A DNA stretch of 5,404 nucleotides from an uncultured archaeon. Lineage in GTDB: Archaea; Thermoproteota; Nitrososphaeria; Nitrososphaerales; Nitrosopumilaceae. The notes below the pieces were generated by a model. It was not told where the DNA came from. It made no database searches and was given only the letters and a program-made list of their open reading frames with translations. The translations under genes and the position numbers were made by a program. Each line of letters begins with the position of its first letter. The first letter of the stretch is position 1. Of this stretch, positions 1-5,120 are shown in pieces. The stretch is taken from NCBI GenBank assembly GCA_937896495.1, contig CALBNQ010000111.1:1-5404 (forward strand). Direction: 5' to 3'.

Positions 1-22
1 GTTTTGTAATAGAACTATATTT

Positions 23-37
23 CATATTTGAAATATG
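23..37. promoter_or_regulatory. Palindrome upstream of the secreted-peptide/regulator pair (candidate operator 1)
   Basis: CATATTT and AAATATG form a perfect 7-bp inverted repeat around a central G. A wider imperfect repeat overlaps it: GAACTATATTTC at 12-23 mirrors GAAATATGTTC at 30-40 with one extra base. It lies about 40 bp before the start at 78, next to a second palindrome. Operator function is inferred from its place ahead of a winged-helix regulator operon. A 7-bp arm arises by chance about once in an AT-rich window of this size. Confidence 0.3.
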
Positions 38-50
38 TTCTTTCAAATTA

Positions 51-65
51 AATGTAAATTACATT
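51..65. promoter_or_regulatory. Palindrome in promoter position (candidate operator 2)
   Basis: AATGTAA and TTACATT form a perfect inverted repeat around a central A. It covers about -13 to -27 relative to the ATG at 78, the zone where an archaeal TATA box would sit for a transcript with little or no leader. The AT-rich stretch at 45-54 (AAATTAAATG) is the likely TATA element and partly overlaps it. A dimeric regulator bound here would block promoter access. The regulator at 285-752 is the obvious candidate, but this is inference. Confidence 0.35.
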
Positions 66-77
66 CTATTTTGTTTA

Positions 78-251
78 ATGACTTGGAAAACTTCGTTTCC
101 GATATTAATTACATCATCAGTCGTAATTGGAACTCCTGTATTTGCTGATGCTTCTGTATTTGATGGGCCATTTTCAAAAAATGATCACAAATCAATCATT
201 GCACAAACAACTCTTTCATCTGAACTGCCACCAAAGATTACTCTGAGATGA
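78..251 (+). CDS. Small exported peptide (57 aa), function unknown
   Basis: This short reading frame begins MTWKTSFPILITSS and carries a textbook Sec-type signal. It has Lys4, a hydrophobic core at about residues 7-19, and a TPVFADA segment with likely cleavage after Ala23 or Ala25. That would leave a mature peptide of only about 32-34 residues, polar and without cysteines. It stops 33 bp before the winged-helix gene, so the two are probably co-transcribed. No family is recognised. The good export signal argues for a real gene, but the abrupt end after residue 57 could also mean the 5' remnant of a longer secreted protein. There is no Shine-Dalgarno-like sequence before the ATG, which fits a short-leader or leaderless transcript. 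Confidence 0.55.
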   Translation: MTWKTSFPILITSSVVIGTPVFADASVFDGPFSKNDHKSIIAQTTLSSELPPKITLR

Positions 252-270
252 AATCTCAATCAATAGCACA

Positions 271-277
271 AAAGGAA
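271..277 (+). promoter_or_regulatory. Ribosome-binding site of the winged-helix regulator gene
   Basis: AAAGGAA contains a purine-rich AGGA core with 8 bases between GGA and the ATG at 285. It supports this start codon. An internal ribosome-binding site also fits translation from a message shared with the small exported peptide upstream. Confidence 0.45.
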
Positions 278-284
278 TAACCAA

Positions 285-752
285 ATGACCCATTTAGAGA
301 ATTTTAATTCTAGAGGATCTTTATTTTTTTCACTAATAGAAAATAATCCTGGAATTCGTTTTAATGAAATAATGAAATTAACAGGTCTTAAAAATGGGGT
401 AATATCCCATTATACTCAACAATTAGAATATCGAGGAAAAATCTATTCAGTTAGAACTCCTCGAGTCACTAGGTTCTATACTCAAAATATTTCAGAACAC
501 ATTCAAATTCTTTTTAAATGGTTAAGACAAAAAACACCTCAAAAAATTCTCAAAGCATTGCTAAATGGAGGTTTATTCTTTAAAGAATTGGTAAATAAAG
601 TTGAAAAATCCCCTTCAAATACTTCTTATTTTATATCCAAACTTGTAAACGATCACATTGTTTCTTTGTCTTTGAAAAACAAAAAAAGATTTTATGAAAT
701 AAATTCAGATAAAAAAGATCAGTTATTACTTCTCATTCAAAATACTTTTTGA
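285..752 (+). CDS. Tandem winged-helix transcriptional regulator (155 aa)
   Basis: This is a cytoplasmic DNA-binding protein with two consecutive winged helix-turn-helix domains, at about residues 10-68 and 80-141. In the first, residues 24-50 (RFNEIMKLTGLKNGVISHYT...) give a classic pattern: a helix, a turn at TGLKNG, a recognition helix with VISHYTQQLEYRG, then a basic wing with VRTPRVTRFY. The second repeats it with FFKELVNKVEKSPSNTSYFISKL and a wing around SLSLKNKKRFYEI. Double winged-helix regulators of MarR/ArsR-like fold are common in thaumarchaea and haloarchaea. No ligand domain or metal-binding cysteines are present, so the signal sensed is unknown. The gene follows a small exported peptide and two palindromes, suggesting autoregulation. 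Its 3' end overlaps the convergent small hydrophobic gene by 20 bp. Confidence 0.85.
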   Translation: MTHLENFNSRGSLFFSLIENNPGIRFNEIMKLTGLKNGVISHYTQQLEYRGKIYSVRTPRVTRFYTQNISEHIQILFKWLRQKTPQKILKALLNGGLFFKELVNKVEKSPSNTSYFISKLVNDHIVSLSLKNKKRFYEINSDKKDQLLLLIQNTF

Positions 753-888
753 TTGAATTATCAGTTACATGAGTCGGTACAATATTACCAAATACATTTC
801 CAAATATTACTGGCATAAACCAAAATGATAGACCATAACTAATTTCCATAGTAATTACAGAAATTCCTAAAAATACAATACTGCTCAT
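733..888 (-). CDS. Small hydrophobic membrane protein (51 aa), function unknown
   Basis: The frame starts MSSIVFLGISVITMEISYG. Residues 4-37 are almost wholly hydrophobic and aromatic, with a single acidic residue (Glu15), followed by a polar tail ending in SIKKYFE. One long or two short membrane segments are likely. The start is well supported: its ATG overlaps the stop of the upstream Cys-rich gene in the arrangement ATGA, and GGAG lies 7 bases before the ATG. It is therefore probably translated by coupling in a three-gene message. Its end overlaps the convergent winged-helix gene by 20 bp. The family is not recognised. Confidence 0.5.
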   Translation of the reverse strand: MSSIVFLGISVITMEISYGLSFWFMPVIFGNVFGNIVPTHVTDNSIKKYFE

Positions 889-1013
889 TTCTCTTCTCCA
901 TGACAAGAACAAATGCAGTCAACTTGGACTGATTGACACTCTTTGTGTTGATTTCTTGTACATCTAGAAGTTAATCTAGTTGGTCTGTCTGCAAAATAGT
1001 ATTTTTTACTCAC
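885..1013 (-). CDS. Cys-rich miniprotein, probable zinc or metal binder (42 aa, GTG start)
   Basis: This 42-residue protein has five cysteines and two histidines packed into residues 18-38: Cys18, His23, Cys26, Cys33, Cys35, Cys37 and His38. The spacing H-x2-C-x6-C-x-C-x-C-H resembles small treble-clef or ribbon-like metal sites, so zinc binding is inferred. The N-terminus is basic (KKYYFADRPTRL), which would also suit nucleic-acid contact. The GTG start is chosen because an in-frame TAA lies nine codons upstream and no ATG intervenes. It overlaps the end of the recombinase-like gene by 8 bases (GTGAGTAA), and its own TGA overlaps the next ATG. Codons of all three frames run on without gaps, favouring a real operon. 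Function is unknown. Confidence 0.55.
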   Translation of the reverse strand: MSKKYYFADRPTRLTSRCTRNQHKECQSVQVDCICSCHGEEK

Positions 1014-1212
1014 TACTTGGTTTTGGATTGTACCAAATTAGGAATTGTTTGATTACTTGATCTCTGCTTAATCCTTGACTTTTGCAAAATAGATCAAAGA
1101 TTTTCAAAGATGTTTTTGCTGCTTTTCTGGTTCTAGTGGAATCGGACTTTCTTTCTAGTTTGTTTAGCCAGTCTTCTTCACTAAATCCGGAGTTCATGCC
1201 TGATTTACTCAT
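1006..1212 (-). CDS. Recombinase-like core-binding (SAM-like) domain protein, 68 aa, possibly truncated
   Basis: The protein reads as the N-terminal DNA-binding domain of a tyrosine recombinase/integrase: a short start, then FSEEDWLNKLERKSDSTRTRKAAKTS..., then IFDLFCKSQGLSRDQVIKQF. This is the usual 'run of helices that accept a chain of T/R/K then a DLFCKSQG turn' seen in Xer/integrase core-binding domains. The catalytic half, with the R-K-H-R-H/W-Y residues, is absent: the frame stops after NPKPSSE, and the downstream DNA encodes unrelated small proteins. It is either a truncated integrase remnant or a stand-alone DNA-binding miniprotein. The latter is favoured by its tight overlap with the next gene. 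The family assignment is from pattern recognition only. Confidence 0.6.
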   Translation of the reverse strand: MSKSGMNSGFSEEDWLNKLERKSDSTRTRKAAKTSLKIFDLFCKSQGLSRDQVIKQFLIWYNPKPSSE

Positions 1213-1255
1213 ATTTTATTAATAAAACCAGAACTAATTGTACAATAATAGTCAG

Positions 1256-1262
1256 TTAATAA
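1256..1262 (+). promoter_or_regulatory. TATA-like box of the PAS gene
   Basis: TTAATAA is centred about 26 bp before the ATG at 1285, the spacing expected for an archaeal TATA box of a leaderless transcript. No Shine-Dalgarno motif precedes the start, which agrees with leaderless translation. The nearer AT-rich stretch at 1271-1283 is too close to the ATG to drive a transcript containing it. Confidence 0.4.
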
Positions 1263-1284
1263 CAAGTAAATTTAATTTTAAAAA

Positions 1285-1812
1285 ATGTCACAAACTGAGG
1301 CAAGAAAAACGCTCAAAGACGCACCTGTAATGTGGAGAAGAATCAATTCGATTGGAATTATTTTAGATTGTAATTCCACATATGCTTCAAATTTGGGATA
1401 TACAAAATCAGAGATTTTAGGAAAGTCAATATTTGAACACGTACCTAAAGAAGCATGGGAGAAAATGAATGATTCTCTAAAAACATGGTTTGAAACAGGT
1501 AAAGTAACTGATAGAAAAATTACATTCAAAAAACAAGATGGTAATAATTTTGAAGGGTTATTGCAAGCTACTAGCCTCTATGATGAAAATAAAAATTTGA
1601 TTGGTAGCAATACGGTAATTTTTGACTTAAATCAGATGACTGATGAAAAAATCAAAAAATATGAAGAATTTTTTAAAGAAACAATTCAAAAATTGGAGGA
1701 AATAAAAGAAAAAGAATATGAAAAATTAGATAAAAATTCAAAGTCAGAATATAATGGACTTAAAAACATGTTTGACATGTTATCATCAATTGATTTACAT
1801 AAATTAAATTAG
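1285..1812 (+). CDS. Single PAS-domain sensor protein without output domain (175 aa)
   Basis: A single PAS domain spans about residues 14-117. Visible family features are the INSIGIILDCNSTYASNLGYTK strand-and-helix start, the EILGKSIFEHVP segment, and the closing strands FKKQDGNNFEGLLQATSL and NLIGSNTVIFDL. Residues 118-175 form a highly charged helix rich in Glu and Lys (KKYEEFFKETIQKLEEIKEKEYEK), probably a coiled coil for dimerisation or partner binding. There is no histidine kinase, cyclase, GGDEF, receiver or DNA-binding domain and no membrane segment. It is therefore a cytoplasmic sensor that must signal through a partner. Ligand and partner are unknown; a flavin or haem cannot be predicted from these residues. 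The gene converges on acs and overlaps it by 4 bp. Confidence 0.85.
   Translation: MSQTEARKTLKDAPVMWRRINSIGIILDCNSTYASNLGYTKSEILGKSIFEHVPKEAWEKMNDSLKTWFETGKVTDRKITFKKQDGNNFEGLLQATSLYDENKNLIGSNTVIFDLNQMTDEKIKKYEEFFKETIQKLEEIKEKEYEKLDKNSKSEYNGLKNMFDMLSSIDLHKLN
1762..1781 (-). terminator. Hairpin with T-tail downstream of acs
   Basis: On the minus strand AACATG and CATGTT pair as a 6-bp stem around the loop TCAAA, followed directly by a run of T (A-run 1762-1766 on the plus strand). It begins 28 bp after the acs stop and lies inside the 3' part of the PAS gene. The stem is weak and archaea mostly terminate on T-tracts alone, so it is only a candidate. Confidence 0.3.
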
Positions 1813-3728
1813 ATGGATTTTTTTTGGATTGTTTTTTGAATATCATCAAAAACATTTTGTATTTCAGTTACGGCAGTGCCATCTTCTAAAGTACTAACAT
1901 CACCAATTTTTTCATTATTAGCAATAGATTTTAACAATCGTCGCATGATCTTTCCACTTCTAGTTTTTGGAAGTTTGGAAACAAAGTAGATTTGTTTAGG
2001 TGAAGCAATTGCACCAACATCATTTCGAATTTTTGTAATCAATTGTTTTTCTAAATCAACAGTAGTTGTTGTCACATCATTTTTCAAAACAACAAATGCA
2101 ATAATCGCCTCGCCTTTTACATCATCAGGAATTCCACATACAGCAGATTCTGCAACATCATCATTAGATACCATACAACTCTCAAGCTCAGCAGTTCCAA
2201 TTCTGTGACCGGCAATTTTTAAAACATCATCTGCACGTCCTAACAACCACAAGTATCCATCTTCATCTTTTAGTGCATAATCTCCAGGATAGTAAGAATT
2301 TTTATATTTTGACCAGTAAACTGTTTTGTATTTTTCATCATCACCCCATAATGTCAAAAGCATTCCAGGCCAGGGATTTTTTATTACCAGATAACCTTTT
2401 GTGTTTGCAGGAACATCCTTTCCAAATTCATCAACTACAGAAATATCTACACCAGGAATTGGAAGGGTTCCAGATCCAGGTTTGAGAGGAATTGTTTCCA
2501 ATCCAGGTAGTGGAGAAATCAACATCCCTCCAGTTTCAGTTTGCCACCAAGTATCAATAATAGGACATTGTTTCTTTCCAATAATTTTGAAATACCATTT
2601 CCAAACTTCAGGATTTATTGGTTCACCAACAGTTCCAAGAAGGCGTAAAGATGAAAGTTCAAATGAATTTGGAATATCATCGCCAAACTTCATAAACATT
2701 CTAAGAGCTGTAGGGGTAGTGTAAAATATCGTCACACCATATTTTTGTAAAATATTCCATATTCTTGAAGCATCAGGAAAATCAGGTGCACCCTCATACA
2801 TGATTTGTGTTGCACCATGAAGTAACGGTGCATAAACTACATAGCTATGGCCAGTTACCCAACCAATATCAGCTGTACAAAAAAATACATCAGAATCTTT
2901 AATATCAAATGCCCATTTGAAAGTGGAAAAAAGATGAGTTAGATATCCTCCAGTTCCATGTAAGACACCTTTGGGTTTTCCAGTAGTTCCAGAAGTATAC
3001 AAGATGAAAAGGGGATGATCACTAGGCAAGGGTTCTGCAGTACAAATACTTGAAACATTTTTCATAACATCATTCCAAAGTTTATCTTTTGAAGTAAGAT
3101 GAATTGGAGTTTTTGTTCTCTCAAGTACAATTACATGTTCAACAAAATCAAGTCCATTAATTGCATCATCTATTGTTTGTTTTAATTTAATGATTTTTCC
3201 TCTTCTATATCCACCATCAGCAGTAATCACAATCTTTGATTTTGAATCATTAATTCTATCTTGAATGGAAGTTGCACTAAATCCTGAAAATACAACTGTG
3301 TGAATAGCACCAATTCTTGCACAACCAAGCATCGCAATAACTATCTCAGGAACCATCGGGAGATAGATTGTAACTCTATCACCTTTTTTTACACCAAGGG
3401 ATTTTAAAACATTAGAGAATTTTTGAACCTCAGCGAACAAATAACCATATGTGATTTTTCGTGATGTACCATCTTCACCTTCCCAAAATATTGCAGTTTT
3501 TTCAGATTTTATCGCCTGGTGAATATCAAGTGTATTGTATGAGGCATTAATAGTACCATCTACAAACCACCTGGCAAAAGGAGGATTCCAGTCAAGGGTC
3601 GTAGTCCATGGGGAAAACCATGAAAGATTTTTAGCTTGTTCATTCCAAAATGATATAAAATCAAAATTGGCATTTTTACGAATTTCAGGACTATTATGTC
3701 CCAGACCAATAGTAAACACATCTGCCAT
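1809..3728 (-). CDS. acs: Acetyl-CoA synthetase, AMP-forming (639 aa)
   Basis: It activates acetate with ATP and CoA, through acetyl-AMP, to acetyl-CoA, AMP and pyrophosphate in the cytoplasm. The whole ANL-family architecture is present at the usual length of about 640-650 residues. It has an N-terminal ACS cap with WNPPFARWFVDG (47-58), the phosphate loop YTSGTTGKPKG (244-254), VGEPINPE (367-374), DTWWQTETGG (392-401), the hinge GRADDVLKIAGHRIG (497-511) and the catalytic Lys593 in PKTRSGKIMRR. By alignment with the characterised Salmonella Acs, the acetate pocket residues correspond to Val291, Thr292, Val367 and Trp395. All are conserved, so acetate is favoured over longer acids. Lys593 is the site acetylated to control bacterial Acs; this is untested here. 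Thaumarchaea fix CO2 by the 3-hydroxypropionate/4-hydroxybutyrate cycle. There the hydroxyacyl-CoA synthetases of Nitrosopumilus are ADP-forming, so this gene is more likely for acetate recovery or uptake. Propionate or 3-hydroxypropionate use is not excluded. Confidence 0.95.
   Translation of the reverse strand: MADVFTIGLGHNSPEIRKNANFDFISFWNEQAKNLSWFSPWTTTLDWNPPFARWFVDGTINASYNTLDIHQAIKSEKTAIFWEGEDGTSRKITYGYLFAEVQKFSNVLKSLGVKKGDRVTIYLPMVPEIVIAMLGCARIGAIHTVVFSGFSATSIQDRINDSKSKIVITADGGYRRGKIIKLKQTIDDAINGLDFVEHVIVLERTKTPIHLTSKDKLWNDVMKNVSSICTAEPLPSDHPLFILYTSGTTGKPKGVLHGTGGYLTHLFSTFKWAFDIKDSDVFFCTADIGWVTGHSYVVYAPLLHGATQIMYEGAPDFPDASRIWNILQKYGVTIFYTTPTALRMFMKFGDDIPNSFELSSLRLLGTVGEPINPEVWKWYFKIIGKKQCPIIDTWWQTETGGMLISPLPGLETIPLKPGSGTLPIPGVDISVVDEFGKDVPANTKGYLVIKNPWPGMLLTLWGDDEKYKTVYWSKYKNSYYPGDYALKDEDGYLWLLGRADDVLKIAGHRIGTAELESCMVSNDDVAESAVCGIPDDVKGEAIIAFVVLKNDVTTTTVDLEKQLITKIRNDVGAIASPKQIYFVSKLPKTRSGKIMRRLLKSIANNEKIGDVSTLEDGTAVTEIQNVFDDIQKTIQKKSI
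1818..1837 (+). terminator. T-tract terminator of the PAS gene
   Basis: Eight T at 1818-1825 and six T at 1832-1837 follow the PAS stop by 5 bases. Archaeal RNA polymerase terminates on such tracts without a hairpin. The same bases encode the Lys-rich end of Acs on the other strand, so coding constraint alone may explain them. Confidence 0.45.
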
Positions 3729-3760
3729 TAAAAATTGTATAGTTTTAGATCTTTCTAAGT

Positions 3761-3782
3761 GTTAAAAAAATAATTAAAAAAA
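3761..3782 (-). promoter_or_regulatory. T-rich spacer element: cdvA terminator and probable acs promoter
   Basis: Directly after the cdvA stop the minus strand reads T7-AATTA-T7-AAC. The two T7 runs are a good archaeal terminator for cdvA. The second run ends in TTTTAA about 33-42 bp before the acs ATG, where a TATA box would give a transcript with a leader of about 10-15 bases. No better TATA-like sequence lies nearer the ATG. A double role is likely but not proven by sequence. Confidence 0.4.
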
Positions 3783-4661
3783 TTATTGTGCTTCCATTCT
3801 TGCAAGCCAATCATTGTCATTATCGTCGTTTGAAGTTTTTGTTGTCACCTGTTGAGGTGGTTCTGGAATGGCAAATGTTACTTCAGATTCATTTGCAGAT
3901 TCTATCATTGGGATAGCTTCTGCCTCAATTGGTTCTGAAGGAATCAGTATTGGTTCTGTAGGGGCTTCTGGAAGTATTGTCTGAACTATTTGTTGTGGTT
4001 CAGGAGTCTCCAGATATGATACGGCGGAATCTTGGATATTTTCTTGTGGATCTGCAGTTATTTCTTGCACTTCTAATTCAAGATCAGTAATTCTACTCTT
4101 TACATTTGATATTTCAGATGTTTCATGTGTAACATGCTCAATTATTTCAGTTGTACATGATTTCACAGTTTCAAATGTTGCATCAGAGATTTCATTACTT
4201 TTGAATTGTACTTTTGCATCAAACAATAACATTTTTGCAGATTTCATTTGATCTTCTAACTCAGTCAATCTTGCCTCAAGAATAGCTTTGATTTCTTTTT
4301 CTGTTTCATCTAAGGATACAAGTTTTGACTTGTATTTTTCATGAATTATTTCAGCATCTGCCTTCATATCATCATTTTCTGAAACGATATCAATCAATGC
4401 TTTTAGACGACGTAGAGTTAGTTGTTTTTCACGAATGAGTCTTTGTGAGTCGAGTCTCCATTTTGGAATAAAAATAACAACATCGCCTTGAACTACTAGT
4501 TGCTCAAATTGGATTTGCTGTAATCCTTGAGAACCGCAATCAATGCCGACGGATTGAATACTTCCATCAATGTCAGTTATTGTTCCTGCGACTTTACCCA
4601 TGAATGTTCCGTACATGTCTTTGACGTTTTTTCCGATAATTTCGGTTTCGTCGTGGGTCAT
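3783..4661 (-). CDS. cdvA: CdvA, ESCRT-type cell-division membrane/DNA-binding protein (292 aa)
   Basis: CdvA is the first component of the archaeal Cdv division machinery; in Sulfolobales it binds membrane and DNA and recruits the ESCRT-III-like CdvB. The sequence shows the family plan. A PRC-barrel fold spans about residues 8-68, with IIGKNVKDMYGTFMGKVAGTITDIDGS and a closing VVIFIPKWRLDS. A basic segment (RLIREKQLTLRRLKAL, 74-89) leads into a long coiled coil to about residue 200. Residues 201-275 form a Pro/Glu-rich linker with repeated PE, IP and EPI motifs. The protein ends in an acidic NDDNDND stretch and the short amphipathic DWLARMEAQ, a candidate CdvB-contact motif. It is longer than the Sulfolobus protein (about 240 residues), mostly through the linker. 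The start is supported by a TATA-like box 21-26 bp upstream. It shares a strand with acs downstream but probably not a transcript. Confidence 0.85.
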   Translation of the reverse strand: MTHDETEIIGKNVKDMYGTFMGKVAGTITDIDGSIQSVGIDCGSQGLQQIQFEQLVVQGDVVIFIPKWRLDSQRLIREKQLTLRRLKALIDIVSENDDMKADAEIIHEKYKSKLVSLDETEKEIKAILEARLTELEDQMKSAKMLLFDAKVQFKSNEISDATFETVKSCTTEIIEHVTHETSEISNVKSRITDLELEVQEITADPQENIQDSAVSYLETPEPQQIVQTILPEAPTEPILIPSEPIEAEAIPMIESANESEVTFAIPEPPQQVTTKTSNDDNDNDWLARMEAQ

Positions 4662-4681
4662 AAAAAATAATTATGAATTAT

Positions 4682-4687
4682 GTATAA
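4682..4687 (-). promoter_or_regulatory. TATA-like box of cdvA
   Basis: The minus strand reads TTATAC centred about 24 bp before the cdvA ATG, within a longer AT stretch, and CTTTGTCGG lies upstream of it. The spacing predicts an almost leaderless cdvA transcript. The closeness to the ATG is at the short end of the usual range, so the exact box is uncertain. Confidence 0.4.
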
Positions 4688-4760
4688 CCGACAAAGTGTA
4701 AGAAATTGTTTTAGTTTTAGTAAGATTATTTTAACTAATTTAAAATCCTGTCAAAAAGAG

Positions 4761-4770
4761 TAATTTTAAA
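4761..4770 (+). promoter_or_regulatory. TATA-like box of the 97-residue gene
   Basis: TAATTTTAAA is centred about 29 bp before the ATG at 4795, preceded by the purine-rich AAAAAGAG, a plausible TFB-recognition element. It predicts a very short leader. The rest of the 133-bp divergent spacer (4662-4794) is AT-rich and shows no RNA gene or repeat. Confidence 0.45.
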
Positions 4771-4794
4771 ATTCAAAGACAAAAGAGAAAATTC

Positions 4795-5088
4795 ATGATT
4801 GAGAAAGAAGAATTAGATCAGATTTTGAATTTTGTGGCAAATAGATGGATTCAAACCACAAAAGATCCAGAAAACAAAAACACGTCAAATTTACCAAGTG
4901 ATTTTTGGATGAATTCAGTTGGAGGAAAAACTGCAAACAAGGGATTTTGGGTCACATCACTAATGTATACTGAGAACGAAGCTGATGCGGCAGCATTCAA
5001 AGAAGTTTTGCTAAGATGGCAAGCTAAAGGACAAGACAAAAACAGAGACAAAGGTCCCGATCTAATTCAAATTGGGAAAAAGAAATAG
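4795..5088 (+). CDS. Small soluble protein, unrecognised (97 aa)
   Basis: This is a compact cytoplasmic-type protein without signal, membrane segment or cysteines. It opens with an amphipathic helix (IEKEELDQILNFVANRWIQT). A central part is rich in aromatic residues and glycine (LPSDFWMNSVGGKTANKGFWVTSL). A second helix follows (ENEADAAAFKEVLLRWQAKGQ), and a strongly basic tail ends in GKKK. Four tryptophans in 97 residues is unusual, and the lysine tail could touch nucleic acid. The ATG is placed correctly behind a TATA-like box, and the gene sits divergent from cdvA and just ahead of thyX. No family is recognised and no function is proposed. Confidence 0.75.
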   Translation: MIEKEELDQILNFVANRWIQTTKDPENKNTSNLPSDFWMNSVGGKTANKGFWVTSLMYTENEADAAAFKEVLLRWQAKGQDKNRDKGPDLIQIGKKK

Positions 5089-5090
5089 AG

Positions 5091-5100
5091 TATTAATAAT
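5091..5100 (+). promoter_or_regulatory. TATA box of thyX
   Basis: TATTAATAAT is centred about 26 bp before the TTG at 5121, preceded by the purine-rich GAAATAGAG. The spacing is exact for a leaderless transcript beginning at or beside the TTG, so it both marks a separate thyX promoter and supports this unusual start codon. Confidence 0.55.
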
Positions 5101-5120
5101 TGAAAAATAGTAATTAATCA

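Noticed and set aside
1006..1212. An intact integrated element with integrase and attachment site
   Set aside because: There is no catalytic domain, no tRNA gene and no direct repeats flanking the region.
1214..1227. 14-bp palindrome TTTTATTAATAAAA next to the start of the recombinase-like gene
   Set aside because: It is pure A/T, in a divergent promoter spacer where TATA-like sequence is expected, and has no second copy to support a binding site.
1278..1529. Open minus-strand frame antisense to the PAS gene
   Set aside because: It is a shadow of the PAS coding frame, which has clear domain support.
2273..2724. Two open plus-strand frames antisense to acs
   Set aside because: They lie wholly inside the well-supported acs gene, have no promoter or ribosome-binding signal and encode no recognisable protein pattern.
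1809..3728. Reading acs as the 3-hydroxypropionyl-CoA synthetase of the carbon-fixation cycle
   Set aside because: The pocket residues match acetate-specific enzymes, and the Nitrosopumilus cycle is known to use ADP-forming synthetases of another family.
3535..3765. Open plus-strand frame across the acs start
   Set aside because: It is antisense to conserved acs N-terminal motifs and carries no signal of its own.
4762..4773. Perfect 12-bp palindrome AATTTTAAAATT
   Set aside because: It consists only of A and T and coincides with the TATA-like box. It is expected by chance in such DNA, so it is not called an operator.
4851..5051. Minus-strand frame with a hydrophobic, export-signal-like start
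   Set aside because: It is fully inside the 97-residue gene, which has a well-placed promoter. The hydrophobic look arises from complementing Lys/Glu codons.
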